NCBI RefSeq assembly: GCF_020905335.1
Contig: NZ_JAJJMN010000001.1
Location: 3,782,001 to 3,846,000, forward strand
DNA: 64,000 nt
Origin: Flavobacterium lipolyticum
GTDB taxonomy: Bacteria > Bacteroidota > Bacteroidia > Flavobacteriales > Flavobacteriaceae
Direction: 5' to 3'
A model generated the notes under the pieces. It ran no database searches, was not told the DNA's origin, and worked only from the letters and a program-made list of their open reading frames with translations. The number at the start of each line of letters is the position of its first letter. The stretch's first letter is position 1. The position numbers and the translations under genes were made by a program. Below are positions 8,294 to 16,939 of the stretch, in pieces.

Positions 8294-9559
8294 TTAAAAT
8301 TTATATTGCAGTAAAAAAGCAAAATCAAGTTCGTTTTGAAACTTTTTAGGGGTGTATTCCTGTTGGTTGTTGGTGATTAATATTCCAAAAATATAATGGG
8401 TTCTGATTAATTTATAAAAGCCGGCACTCAGTCTGTACGAACTTAAAGAAGCTCTGTTTTCATATTCCGCTGCTCTGGTCTGATCGTCCGGTGAAGTTCC
8501 ATAACCTGCAATTAGGGTAAGATAATCAAACTTAGTTCCGTAATAGTAGCGGGAGGTAAGGGTAAAGGACGGTGCGTCTTTTTGAATGTAAGATCTTAAA
8601 TTGACCCAGTATGCCCCGAAGTATTTTCCTAATCCTACATTTAAAGTTTTTAAATTACTGTTGTCCTGCATTTCGATGTAGCGGAAGCCTAAATCTGCCT
8701 CCCAGCCTTTGGCGAAATTGTAGAAATAGCAATACCCTAATCTCCATTCAGGAAAAGCGATGTCACTGCTGTAGGCGACATCAATGTAGGAATAGTTGTT
8801 CTTCTTTCCCGAGAGGTAAGATTCGACTTCAAATTGAAGTCCGCTGGCCATGACCTGACTGGAAGATCGTCTTTCAGCATGGCTAACTCTTCCAATTAAA
8901 CTTCCCCAGGTACGTTGATGCGTATAATCGGCACTTGCCAGATGCCACGGGCCAACACCGTCGCGATCAATTGTGGTGAAGTTGTAATAAACACCCCCCC
9001 GATCCATATTAGTTCTGGAGTACAAGGCAAAAAGACGCTGTTCGATGTCGGCATCATTGGGGTATTTTGTTCTTATCGATTTGAGATTTTTTTCCTCATT
9101 TTTAGTGTCATTCTGCAGAGAATAAATTGCAATTCTTTTTAGCCTGAAGGTTTTGTTGTCGGGAAACTGGTCAATTGCTTTATTGGTTAAGACCAGAGCT
9201 TCATCGTAATTTTTCGCCTCTAAATCGATATTGATCAGATAGAGATAGGCATCCTCATAGGCCGGGTTTTTATCAATGACATAGTTATAGTAAAATCGGG
9301 CACTGTCTTTTGCTTTTGTCAGGTCATAATTTCGCCCCAATACCAAATAGAAATCCAGGTAGTCCGGAGCCAGTTTTTTTCCTAACTGAGCTCTCTGAAT
9401 ATTTGCTTTGTAGTCCGGACGGGCATTTCTCATGTCCTGAAGCACAACAGTCAAAAGGCTGTCAGTGTCTATTTTTCTTTGACCTTTTGTAGTTTGGCAA
9501 GTCAATAGAAATAAACAAAAAAGCAGTCTTATTAGAGCTATAGTTCTGTTATGTTTCAT
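8294..9559 (-). CDS. TPR plus YaiO-type outer-membrane beta-barrel protein
   Basis: I place the start at ATG 9557-9559 (MKHNRTIALIRLL...), because a signal peptide then follows directly. An ATG at 9589 is possible but would overlap the preceding gene. Residues of about 25-190 form tetratricopeptide repeats (AYLYLINIDLEAKNYDEAL and similar helices). The rest is a series of amphipathic strands ending in a terminal Phe (FAFLLQYKF), as in outer-membrane barrels of the YaiO family. The TPR-plus-barrel design is that of exopolysaccharide porins such as PgaA and BcsC. E. coli yaiO is likewise close to a glycosyltransferase gene (yaiP). It lies 7 nt after the GT2 gene. Confidence 0.85.
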   Translation of the reverse strand: MKHNRTIALIRLLFCLFLLTCQTTKGQRKIDTDSLLTVVLQDMRNARPDYKANIQRAQLGKKLAPDYLDFYLVLGRNYDLTKAKDSARFYYNYVIDKNPAYEDAYLYLINIDLEAKNYDEALVLTNKAIDQFPDNKTFRLKRIAIYSLQNDTKNEEKNLKSIRTKYPNDADIEQRLFALYSRTNMDRGGVYYNFTTIDRDGVGPWHLASADYTHQRTWGSLIGRVSHAERRSSSQVMASGLQFEVESYLSGKKNNYSYIDVAYSSDIAFPEWRLGYCYFYNFAKGWEADLGFRYIEMQDNSNLKTLNVGLGKYFGAYWVNLRSYIQKDAPSFTLTSRYYYGTKFDYLTLIAGYGTSPDDQTRAAEYENRASLSSYRLSAGFYKLIRTHYIFGILITNNQQEYTPKKFQNELDFAFLLQYKF

Positions 9560-9566
9560 GATCAGC

Positions 9567-11003
9567 TTATTTTTTAGTTGGACTTTCATATCCTTTACGG
9601 ACCATTACGCCCCAGTTTTGTTCTTTTCTTCGAAAGAAGAACCAATAGCCTTTCAGTGAGGCGTAAATCGTTATCGGATGGTACACAAAAGGCTCAAGTG
9701 CAGCCATCCCGATAAGAACCATTAATTCTTTATAATTGGCATAACTTTTATATAGTATTTCATCTATCAATATGGATATTATGGTTATGGAGAGATAGAA
9801 TAGATAGACTAATAAGCTTATAATCAGTAAATACTGGTAGTCGATCATTCCAAATATAAAACTGAAAATTAGAGTCAGAATACCAATAAATTCTATAATA
9901 GGAACTAAAAACTCAAAACTGAAAAAGAAAGGTAATACCAGAAAGGCTGTTCGTCCGTATTTTGGATTTAAAAACATTTTTCGATGTAAATACAAGGTTT
10001 GAACCAGTCCACGAGCCCATCGAATACGTTGTCTTAAGAATATTTTTCGCGTACTGGGAACTTCTGTCCAACAGAGTGATTCGGGAATGTATTTGATTAA
10101 GTATTTTTCTTTAGTATCGTGCATGTATTTTCGCATGCGCGTCACCAGTTCCATATCTTCACCTAAGGACTGATGCCAGTATCCACCCGCTTTAATCACA
10201 ATGTCTTTATCAAACATACCGAGACCTCCGGAAACCAAAAGCAGACCGTTTAGCTGACTCCATGCCATTCTTCCAAATAAAAAAGAGCGTACGTATTCTA
10301 ATTCCTGAAAACGCGGATACCATTCTTTAGGATAATGAACTTTAAACAAAAAGCCTTCCTTGATATCGCAGGAGTTTGAAATCCTGATTCCGGCTCCACA
10401 AGCAATGACACGAGTTTCATTTTCCATAAAGGGTTTGGCCAGTTTCAAAATAGTATCTCTTTTTAAAATACAATCTACATCAGTGCATAAAAAAAGGGGA
10501 TATTGCGACGAGTTTATCCCGGCATTTGCGGCATCAGCTTTGCTTTTTCCGTTTATTTTGTCGACAATCAGTAATTTCGAATAAACAGGATTCTTTGATT
10601 TATAATGCCCCCGAACGGGCTGCGTAGCTATTTTCTCCTGATAATAAAAGTCAATTTTAACCAGATCAAATTCGACAATTAGTTTTTCCAGTGTATCGTC
10701 AGAACTTCCATCATTGACAATAATGATTTCGTATTTCGGATAGGTAAGAGAGAGTAGGGATTTAACATTGTAAACGATATTTACCCCCTCATTAAAAGCG
10801 GGAGCCACAATGGAAACGCCCAGTATATGGTTCGAACGAATTAAAACCTCTTCTTCCAGGTATTTTTGATATTTTAAATGTTTTACGATCGCCCAGTAAG
10901 AAAGGACAGACAGGAAGATGTAGAACAGAATATACCCGATTGAAAAATGGATCACAAAGAGATTGTAACAGTGAATAATATAATGTAGAAAATCAGTTAT
11001 CAT
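9567..11003 (-). CDS. Processive family-2 glycosyltransferase (PgaC/hyaluronan-synthase-like)
   Basis: A 478-residue inner-membrane GT2 enzyme. A membrane segment lies at about residues 16-40. The catalytic domain has PAFNEG, NDGSSDD, the DxD-type site CTDVDC, the acceptor motif GEDMELV and the RQRIRWARG motif (QxxRW) that marks processive synthases. At least three membrane helices follow (LPFFFSFEFLVPIIEFIGIL and onward). These features predict polymerisation of a nucleotide-sugar into a glycan with export across the inner membrane. The sugar cannot be deduced. Its start overlaps the stop of the HEAT-repeat gene by 4 nt (ATGA), indicating translational coupling. Confidence 0.9.
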   Translation of the reverse strand: MITDFLHYIIHCYNLFVIHFSIGYILFYIFLSVLSYWAIVKHLKYQKYLEEEVLIRSNHILGVSIVAPAFNEGVNIVYNVKSLLSLTYPKYEIIIVNDGSSDDTLEKLIVEFDLVKIDFYYQEKIATQPVRGHYKSKNPVYSKLLIVDKINGKSKADAANAGINSSQYPLFLCTDVDCILKRDTILKLAKPFMENETRVIACGAGIRISNSCDIKEGFLFKVHYPKEWYPRFQELEYVRSFLFGRMAWSQLNGLLLVSGGLGMFDKDIVIKAGGYWHQSLGEDMELVTRMRKYMHDTKEKYLIKYIPESLCWTEVPSTRKIFLRQRIRWARGLVQTLYLHRKMFLNPKYGRTAFLVLPFFFSFEFLVPIIEFIGILTLIFSFIFGMIDYQYLLIISLLVYLFYLSITIISILIDEILYKSYANYKELMVLIGMAALEPFVYHPITIYASLKGYWFFFRRKEQNWGVMVRKGYESPTKK

Positions 11004-12061
11004 AGTTGTAATTCTCTAATGTGATTAATCATTTTTTGCGTATCGGAATCCTGTCTTCCCAATACATCTATACATACAGAATCGAGACCATTTAAAGCAG
11101 CTACCATTTTTAATTTAAGATCTTTGATTTCTTCTCTCGGAATTTGATGGTTTAAAAATGAGATTGTTTTTTCTGAGCCTACAATGGCAAGGGCATTCAG
11201 AATTTCCAATTGAAGTTCGATACTCTCCTGCTTAAATTGCAGTAATAAATCCTCTTCTGCCTCATACAGGTACAAGTCGCGAATGGCAATAATCACATCG
11301 GTTCTAAGGTTTTTATTTTCGTGTTTGAGCAATTTGATAATATCCTGTGATCTGTTTCTGTAATTGTAAAAAACCATAGTCATTACGGCTAATTTCAGAG
11401 TAGTAGGATTATCAGATTCTATCCAAAGTTCGATATCAGGTGGAATTGGTATGTTTTGCGAATGCAATACATCCATTATTTTTATGGTGGTACTGATGGA
11501 TACTTTTACCGGAATTTTATTAACGGCCTGCCAGTCTCCTTTGGTTAAAATCAGGTAAGCAATATTGGCGTTTGACCGGATAATTTTATTGGGATGAAAC
11601 AAATATTTTTTGATTAGAGCAATTCCGGGTTTATATCCCAAGGCTTGAAAATGATAAATGCCATCACATTTTTTATATTTTCTAAAATCCCGAAGTAAAC
11701 TTGCTGAATAATGGTTTAAACCCAGTTGTTTGTATATAATAAGAATGTTTTTGGCGGTTTTACCTTTTAAATTGCTTTTCATCCGAATCATATCGTCGAT
11801 AAGCATTTCTTTACACCAGGTTTTATGGATGGGAATTTCAGATCTGAATTTGGCAATTTTGTATTTCAGAATGCTTTCCTCCGGTTTTGAGAGTGTGATT
11901 TCTGTAAGGAAAATTTCGGACTTTCGTACAATGTGATGCCGGTAAGGAAGAGTGTATTGATAATGAATTCTTTTGAGTATTAATGCAAGTGCTAAAGCTA
12001 AACTTGTAAATACAAATAATGGGATGGCGTAGTGTTTTATATAACCTATAAAATGCTCCAT
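11000..12061 (-). CDS. Membrane-anchored HEAT-repeat protein
   Basis: A 353-residue protein with one N-terminal membrane helix (about 12-29, YAIPLFVFTSLALALALIL) and then mostly paired helices. The C-terminal half shows HEAT-like repeats (IIKLLKHENKNLRTDVIIAIRDL and ELQLEILNALAIVGSEKTISFL). HEAT solenoids are protein-binding scaffolds. As first gene of the operon and coupled to the glycosyltransferase, it is likely an accessory subunit of that synthase, taking the place of the small PgaD/Alg44-type partners. This is inference; no catalytic motif is visible. The gap to the upstream TIGR02757 gene is 71 nt, so the operon promoter may lie there or further upstream. Confidence 0.75.
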   Translation of the reverse strand: MEHFIGYIKHYAIPLFVFTSLALALALILKRIHYQYTLPYRHHIVRKSEIFLTEITLSKPEESILKYKIAKFRSEIPIHKTWCKEMLIDDMIRMKSNLKGKTAKNILIIYKQLGLNHYSASLLRDFRKYKKCDGIYHFQALGYKPGIALIKKYLFHPNKIIRSNANIAYLILTKGDWQAVNKIPVKVSISTTIKIMDVLHSQNIPIPPDIELWIESDNPTTLKLAVMTMVFYNYRNRSQDIIKLLKHENKNLRTDVIIAIRDLYLYEAEEDLLLQFKQESIELQLEILNALAIVGSEKTISFLNHQIPREEIKDLKLKMVAALNGLDSVCIDVLGRQDSDTQKMINHIRELQL

Positions 12062-12132
12062 AAATATTGCTTTATAGAGTGAAATTACGAAAAAAAACGC
12101 AATAAAACTAATGAAAGGTCACTCCCTGGGGA

Positions 12133-12897
12133 TTAAAATCCCTCAAAAACACCCAATCCGAAAAGAGCAAAGTCATATTTTACCGGATCTTGAGGGTCCA
12201 TTTTTCGGAGTTTAAGATCGAGTTCTGTTAAGGCCTTTCCATCATTTTGTTTTCGGGTTAGGATCCCTAATTTACGGGCTACATTACCGGAATGTACATC
12301 GAGCGGACACGACAATAATGAAGGTGAAATGGTTTTCCAAATACCTAAGTCAACACCTTTGGTATCCTGGCGTACCATCCAGCGCAGGTACATGTTGATT
12401 CTTTTTGCTGCGGAATTGTTTAACGGATCCGAAATATGTTTTTGAGTTCGGGGCAAATGATCAATCTCAAAGAATATTTTTTTGAACTCACTGATGCTTT
12501 TCTGTAAGCCGTCTACTTCTTGATTTTTGGCAAAAACAGCTTCAAGACCTTTGTGATTTTTATAAATGTGCTGTAATCCTTTTATAAAGCCGCTAAAGTC
12601 TTTTCCGTTAAAAGTACGGTGTACAAAGTTTTCAAGACGCTCCAGATCTTCATCAGTATGTGACATCACAAAATCATAAGGAGTATTACCCATTAATTCC
12701 ATCATTTGATGTGAATTTTTGATAATCATCTTGCGATTTCCCCAGGCAATTGTGGCACTCAAAAAACCTGCAATCTCAATGTCTTCTTTCTGAGAAAACA
12801 AATGTGGAATTTGCACAGGATCACTTTCGATAAAATCGAGATTGTTGTATTGGGTGACTTTTTCGTCAAGAAATTCTTTGAGTTCTTTTTGTGTCAT
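12133..12897 (-). CDS. TIGR02757 (DUF2400) family protein
   Basis: A 254-residue protein matching the TIGR02757/DUF2400 family: a start like MTQKELKEFLDEKVTQYN, FIESDPVQIPHLF, an ATIAWGNR block, MYLRWMVRQDTKGVDLGIW, CPLDVHSGNVARKLG, and a C-terminal DPVKYDFALFGLG. The family looks related to helix-hairpin-helix DNA glycosylases, including the conserved DVH region, but no reaction is established. The length is typical. It is codirectional with the ABC ATPase gene upstream (38 nt between the genes) and with the glycan operon downstream. Confidence 0.9.
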   Translation of the reverse strand: MTQKELKEFLDEKVTQYNNLDFIESDPVQIPHLFSQKEDIEIAGFLSATIAWGNRKMIIKNSHQMMELMGNTPYDFVMSHTDEDLERLENFVHRTFNGKDFSGFIKGLQHIYKNHKGLEAVFAKNQEVDGLQKSISEFKKIFFEIDHLPRTQKHISDPLNNSAAKRINMYLRWMVRQDTKGVDLGIWKTISPSLLSCPLDVHSGNVARKLGILTRKQNDGKALTELDLKLRKMDPQDPVKYDFALFGLGVFEGF

Positions 12898-12935
12898 AAT
12901 GTAAAGGAAAGAGATAACCTAATTGTTGAAGGTTT

Positions 12936-13601
12936 TTAATTACTAATTAATCCATCAACCATTACTAACTTTCTATCCGCCATATTGGCTAATTCTTCAT
13001 TGTGAGTTACAATTACAAAAGTCTGTCCAAATTCATCACGAAGCTGAAAGAATAACTGGTGTAAATTTTCGGCAGAATGGGTGTCCAAATTCCCGGAAGG
13101 TTCATCTGCAAAAATAACGTCGGGTTTGTTGATTAGCGCCCTTGCTACAGCAACTCTTTGCTGTTCTCCTCCTGAAAGTTCATTGGGTTTGTGATGAATT
13201 CTATGGGAAAGCCCTAAGTAATCTAAAAGTTTTTTGGCCTCGCTTTCTACTTCAGTATTTTTTTTTCCGGCAATGAAAGCAGGAATACATACATTTTCTA
13301 ATGCTGTAAATTCAGGTAAAAGCTGATGAAACTGAAAAATAAATCCTAAATTCAGATTTCTGAATTTTGATAATGCTTTATCACTCAGCTCTAAAATATT
13401 CTGACCGTTTATGGTTAAGGAAGTTTCGGTTTCTAATCCTGAAGGCTTGTCAAGTGTTCCCAGAATTTGCAAAAGAGTTGTTTTTCCCGCACCGGACGCA
13501 CCCACAATCGAAACAATTTCACCTTTTTTAATGTGCAGATCGACTCCTTTTAAAACTTCTAATTTGTCGTAGAACTTATGTATGTTTTTTGCGTGGATCA
13601 T
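12936..13601 (-). CDS. lolD: ABC transporter ATPase, LolD-like
   Basis: The ATP-binding subunit of an ABC system of the LolD/MacB group. It has Walker A GASGAGKT, a Q-loop (FIFQFHQL), signature LSGGEQQR, Walker B with D-loop [12 protein letters not shown] and the H-loop His in VTHNEE. LolD powers release of lipoproteins from the inner membrane. The matching permease is not adjacent, as is usual in Flavobacteria. I start at ATG 13599-13601 ([11 protein letters not shown]), where family similarity begins; an upstream ATG at 13646 would add 15 unlike residues. The short product (221 residues) is normal for LolD. LolD versus another export ATPase is not fully certain. Confidence 0.85.
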   Translation of the reverse strand: MIHAKNIHKFYDKLEVLKGVDLHIKKGEIVSIVGASGAGKTTLLQILGTLDKPSGLETETSLTINGQNILELSDKALSKFRNLNLGFIFQFHQLLPEFTALENVCIPAFIAGKKNTEVESEAKKLLDYLGLSHRIHHKPNELSGGEQQRVAVARALINKPDVIFADEPSGNLDTHSAENLHQLFFQLRDEFGQTFVIVTHNEELANMADRKLVMVDGLISN

Positions 13602-13733
13602 TTTGAAACTGTTTCTACAAAGAAACAAAGATTCTTCCGATATCAAAATGGGTTGTAACAGAATTTTATGAAGAAAGCTATTTAAATGGGTATTGAAATT
13701 TTATGCTACATTTATGAGAAATTATTTAGCGAG

Positions 13734-14456
13734 ATGAAAACAAAAATTGGGATATTAGTTTTGATAATTATACTTCTGGGGCTATTTGTTGGTGTCAAAG
13801 TATATGCTGATGATCAATTTGTGGTGTATAAAGCCGATCTTAAAGAACAAGATTTAAGATTATATTGGAAGAATGATAAAGGAGGAAATTTTGGAAGCAT
13901 CGAGAACCTCAAACTTTGGTTGGAGAAAAACAAGGCAACGCTAAAATTTGCCATGAATGGCGGAATGTATAAAAGGGATAATTCGCCACAAGGTCTTTAT
14001 ATCGAAAAACAAGAGATTCTGGTTGCTTTAGATACCTTAAAAGCAGCGGGTAATTTCTACTTAAAACCAAATGGTGTTTTTTATCTGACAACAAAAAGAA
14101 TTGCCAGAATTTGTAAAACAGAAGATTTTCGCAATGATAATACAATAGAATATGCAACTCAATCCGGCCCAATGTTGGTTATTGACGGAAAAATTCATCC
14201 TGATTTTAATAAAGCTTCGAGTAATTTGAATATTCGAAATGGAGTAGGGATTTTACCAGATGGAAAAGTAATTTTTGTATTGTCGAAAAAGGAAATAAAT
14301 TTTTATGATTTTGCAAATTATTTCAAAAGCTTAGGTTGTAAAAATGCGTTGTATCTGGATGGATTTGTATCGCGTGCGTATGTGCCTTCAGAAAATTGGA
14401 TTCAGACCGACGGAAATTTTGGTGCGTTATTTGCAGTAACAGAAAAAAAAGAATAA
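13734..14456 (+). CDS. Phosphodiester glycosidase (NAGPA-domain) family protein
   Basis: A 240-residue exported or membrane-anchored protein with N-terminal helix MKTKIGILVLIIILLGLFVG and a phosphodiester glycosidase domain (PF09992). Visible motifs are FAMNGGMYKRDNSPQGLY, NGVFYL, ATQSGPMLVIDGKIHP, RNGVGILPDGKVIFVLS and ALYLDGFVSRAY. The family includes the human enzyme that uncovers mannose-6-phosphate and many bacterial periplasmic proteins of unknown substrate. ATG 13734 is chosen because the signal sequence starts there; an in-frame ATG at 13686 precedes it. It is divergent from the LolD gene. It appears to be alone in its transcript. Confidence 0.85.
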   Translation: MKTKIGILVLIIILLGLFVGVKVYADDQFVVYKADLKEQDLRLYWKNDKGGNFGSIENLKLWLEKNKATLKFAMNGGMYKRDNSPQGLYIEKQEILVALDTLKAAGNFYLKPNGVFYLTTKRIARICKTEDFRNDNTIEYATQSGPMLVIDGKIHPDFNKASSNLNIRNGVGILPDGKVIFVLSKKEINFYDFANYFKSLGCKNALYLDGFVSRAYVPSENWIQTDGNFGALFAVTEKKE

Positions 14457-14552
14457 TTAAAAGGTTTATTATATGGGAATTAAGAAACAAATTACCATTA
14501 GAAAATAAGTTTGTTTTAAAGAATTCTTTTTAAATTCGAATATCTAAATACA

Positions 14553-14846
14553 ATGAAAATGCAGGAAGCCAAAGTAATGAACGACGATAGAACAAAGAAA
14601 CTCCTTTTGGGTCTGGCATTGGATGCAATTGGAATGCTGACTTACAGTATACTAGGTTTTGCTGAGCCCGCCGATTTGATTTGGGCACCAATAGCAGCTT
14701 TTATAATGACCAAAATGTATCCGGGAAGAGTAGGGAAAGTAGCGAGTGTTTTAACTTTTATAGAAGAAATACTTCCGGGAACCGATATTATTCCATCCTT
14801 TACCATAACCTGGATTTATACTTACTTTTTTTCAAAAAGGGGGTAA
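14553..14846 (+). CDS. Small conserved membrane protein, function unknown
   Basis: A 97-residue protein with about three hydrophobic stretches (LLLGLALDAIGMLTYSILG, LIWAPIAAFIMTKM, and IIPSFTITWIYTYFF). The pattern PADLIWAPIAAFI and EEILPGTDIIPSFTITW looks conserved rather than random, but I cannot assign a family. An ATG at 14577 (MNDDRTKK) could be the true start. No partner gene is evident; it sits alone between the glycosidase-like gene and the convergent small membrane-protein gene. Confidence 0.7.
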   Translation: MKMQEAKVMNDDRTKKLLLGLALDAIGMLTYSILGFAEPADLIWAPIAAFIMTKMYPGRVGKVASVLTFIEEILPGTDIIPSFTITWIYTYFFSKRG

Positions 14847-14860
14847 AGAGTAATGCGAAT

Positions 14861-14973
14861 TAAGATTTTTGATTGCTGATTTCAGATAGTTACGACATTA
14901 TAAAATCGACTATTTCGTTATTTAACAACACGAGATCAAAAATCGTTAATCAGCAATCTTAAATCTTTTTTAA
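14861..14973. repeat. Inverted GATTGCTGATT repeat between convergent genes
   Basis: Arms at 14871-14881 (GATTGCTGATT) and 14948-14958 (AATCAGCAATC) are perfect inverted copies, extended by imperfect AAGATTTT/AAATCTTT flanks. They lie between two convergent genes and may terminate both. A related AATCTGCAATCT repeat is present near 60.5 kb. Confidence 0.6.
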
Positions 14974-14998
14974 TCGATTTTACCTCTTTTATGGTAAA

Positions 14999-15316
14999 TT
15001 AAGACTGAGGTTTTGAATCTTTGAACAAAAATCCCAGTCCCATATTTTTAAGCATTTTCTTTTCAAAATTCCAAAAGAAACGGAATTGTCCGAATATGGT
15101 ACCGATACCAACCAGTAAAACCTGATAGATCGGGAAAATAATTAACAGTCGTATTAGAGTAAACCAGCCTCCGAAATCCTCTTTGGTAATGCCTAGCAAG
15201 ACGCAAAAAGGTTTAGACAGCCATGCAGATGCCGATCCTGTGATGGCAAAAACAATTAGTATGATTATGGCTTGTACATTTGAGGTGATGCCCCAACGTT
15301 TTTTTAGTCTGTTCAT
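14999..15316 (-). CDS. DUF6787-like small membrane protein
   Basis: A 105-residue protein beginning MNRLKKRWGITSNVQ, with two or three membrane helices (AIIILIVFAITGSASAWLS and LIRLLIIFPIYQVLLVGIGTIFG) and then FGQFRFFWNFEKKML. I recall this pattern as the DUF6787 family of Bacteroidota; no function is known. The gene lies 33 nt downstream of the DUF6146 lipoprotein gene on the same strand and may share its transcript. Confidence 0.75.
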   Translation of the reverse strand: MNRLKKRWGITSNVQAIIILIVFAITGSASAWLSKPFCVLLGITKEDFGGWFTLIRLLIIFPIYQVLLVGIGTIFGQFRFFWNFEKKMLKNMGLGFLFKDSKPQS

Positions 15317-15349
15317 TCTTTATTTATAACGATTACAAATATAAGAACA

Positions 15350-15790
15350 TTATCTTATAGGAACATAGCCTCCGAGCTTTTGTTTGTAAGTATTTTGAAA
15401 ATAAATCATATAGTTATAAATAAGGTAATTTACTTCGTAACCATAATGAATCGTTGGCTGATAATCAATTCTCATTTCATATAAATTCGGACTGTAGCGC
15501 TGTGGCTGTAAAACACGATTGTTCCATTCGGTTACGTACAGATTGTTTTTGTTTTCGAGATAACTTAAAGAGTAATAATTTCGTGGAAGTGCTCTTGATG
15601 CCAGCCAGGTACTAAAGCCGTTATCGATAATGATCACTTCGTACTCTAAAGAATCGTTGGCAATTCGTACCGTATCGTTTACTGCGGCAGTAGACTTGCC
15701 GCCTGTATTTGTAGCAGCCGTATTTTTTGAAGCTGTCGAACAGGCTATTATGGTAAAGAGAAGGCCTAATATAAAGAGGGATTTTTTCAT
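15350..15790 (-). CDS. DUF6146-like lipoprotein
   Basis: A 146-residue predicted lipoprotein: signal peptide MKKSLFILGLLFTIIAC with the lipidated Cys at residue 17, a Ser/Thr/Ala-rich linker, then a compact domain with EYEVIIIDNGFSTWL, ALPRNYYSLSYLENKN, YVTEWNNR and an aromatic C-terminus (YNYMIYFQNTYKQKLGGYVP). It matches what I know of DUF6146, common in Flavobacteriia and of unknown role. It is likely cotranscribed with the small membrane protein that follows. Confidence 0.8.
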   Translation of the reverse strand: MKKSLFILGLLFTIIACSTASKNTAATNTGGKSTAAVNDTVRIANDSLEYEVIIIDNGFSTWLASRALPRNYYSLSYLENKNNLYVTEWNNRVLQPQRYSPNLYEMRIDYQPTIHYGYEVNYLIYNYMIYFQNTYKQKLGGYVPIR

Positions 15791-15859
15791 AAATTTTGTT
15801 TGAGACTTAAATTTACGAATAAATGAGGAGAGGTTTTAGGTATTTAACAGTTTGTATAG

Positions 15860-16160
15860 AAAGGTTCTGAGATGCTAAGGTTCTGAGATGCTAAGGTTTT
15901 TGGTTTTGATCAATAAAGAAAGGTTGTTTGTGAGGAAAGGTTCTGAAGTCCTAAGGTTCTGAGATGCTAAGATTTTTGGTTTTGATCAATAAAGAAAGGT
16001 TGTTTGTGAGGAAAGGTTCTGAGGTGCTAAGGTTCTGAGATGCTAAGATTTTTGGTTTTGATCAATAAAAAAAAGGCTGTTTGCATAGAAAGGTTCTGAG
16101 TTACTAAGGTTCTGAGACGCTAAGGTTTTTGATTTTCGTGAATAAAAAAAGCTGTTTGAG
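15860..16160. repeat. Four tandem units of a 76-77 bp repeat
   Basis: Units begin with AAAGGTTCTGA at 15860, 15936, 16012 and 16089, so the period is 76, 76 and 77 bp. Each unit carries two or more AGGTTCTGAGATGCTAAG modules and a TTTTTGGTTTTGATCAATAAA spacer; the fourth has diverged at its end. This fills most of the 483-bp gene-free stretch 15791-16273. An inverted AGGTTCTGAG block follows at 16228-16265. Confidence 0.9.
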
Positions 16161-16178
16161 TTCAACAAACAGCCTTTA
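16144..16178 (-). terminator. Rho-independent terminator after the DUF937 gene
   Basis: GCTGTTTG (16151-16158) pairs with CAAACAGC (16166-16173) around a 7-nt loop. Read on the minus strand, the stem is followed by a run of seven T, so it fits termination of the DUF937 transcript. Confidence 0.75.
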
Positions 16179-16227
16179 TATTTTTGGTAAAAGGTTTAAT
16201 ACTTAAATTTAAAGTTACCATGGGAAT

Positions 16228-16265
16228 AGCTTAGTGCCTCAGAACCTTAGCATCTTAGCACCTTA
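16228..16265. repeat. Inverted copy of the AGGTTCTGAG repeat family
   Basis: The plus strand reads AGCTTAGTGCCTCAGAACC and continues with the same theme, the reverse complement of the modules in the 76-bp array nearby. It immediately follows the DUF937 stop codon on the minus strand and faces the array, so a long hairpin enclosing the terminator is possible. Confidence 0.7.
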
Positions 16266-16273
16266 AAAAAAAA

Positions 16274-16831
16274 TCATTTTCCAAACAATTTCCCCAATAG
16301 CCCTCCTAATCCTCCACTTTTAGTAAGACTTACAGCATCGGCTACATCTACTTTTCCGTCATTGTTTTGGTCCAGACCGAATTGCATTCCGTATTTATTA
16401 ATAGTGTCCATAATACCGGAAGCTTGTCCGCTATTTCCTGAAATTGAGCTTATAATATCTGAAATATTAAAACTACTGTCGTTGGGATCTTTTGCTTTGT
16501 TGACTAAAGAATTCAAAACCTGCGGAATCATACCTGAAGCGACACCAGCTGAATCGGCGCTGCTTAATCCGAATTTTTCACCAAGACTCCCGCTTAATTG
16601 TTGTGTTATTTGCTGTACAACGGGATTAGAACTGTCCAGTTTAGAAGTTCCGTTAAATAAGCCAGCCAATTGTTCTGCACCTCCTTCTGAAGCAATTTTT
16701 TGCAATCCTGAAAATATTGAAGAGCTAGTTTCCTGTATAACCGCTTCATTATGCTCATTTGGGACAGCAGCGTTGTTTACCACTGCATCTCCTCCGTATT
16801 GTTGTACTAATTGTGTTAATTGTTCAAACAT
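16274..16831 (-). CDS. DUF937-type protein with C-terminal EF-hand-like loop
   Basis: A 185-residue Gln/Ser/Gly-rich, helical protein of the DUF937 type (MFEQLTQLVQQYGGDAVVNN, GLQKIASEGG, a long GEKFGLSSADSAGVASGMIPQ region). Near residue 155 it has DQNNDGKVDVADA, a full calcium-binding loop of the EF-hand/dockerin type (D-x-N-x-D-G-x-V-D-x-x-D). It ends in a Gly-rich tail (GGLGGLLGKLFGK). No signal peptide is seen. The function of the family is unknown; the loop suggests Ca2+ binding. It is a single gene with its own terminator. Confidence 0.8.
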   Translation of the reverse strand: MFEQLTQLVQQYGGDAVVNNAAVPNEHNEAVIQETSSSIFSGLQKIASEGGAEQLAGLFNGTSKLDSSNPVVQQITQQLSGSLGEKFGLSSADSAGVASGMIPQVLNSLVNKAKDPNDSSFNISDIISSISGNSGQASGIMDTINKYGMQFGLDQNNDGKVDVADAVSLTKSGGLGGLLGKLFGK

Positions 16832-16939
16832 GATTTAAAGAATTTAGGTTAGAATTTAAACTCAAATTTAATCAAAAAAAGAAAGGGATTTATTAAACGA
16901 TGTTAATAAATCCCTCCTAATTAATTTATTTTTAGTTTA

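Noticed and set aside
16362..16838. 158-residue plus-strand open frame antisense to the DUF937 gene
   Set aside because: The frame mirrors the coding bias of the minus-strand gene; no independent support.
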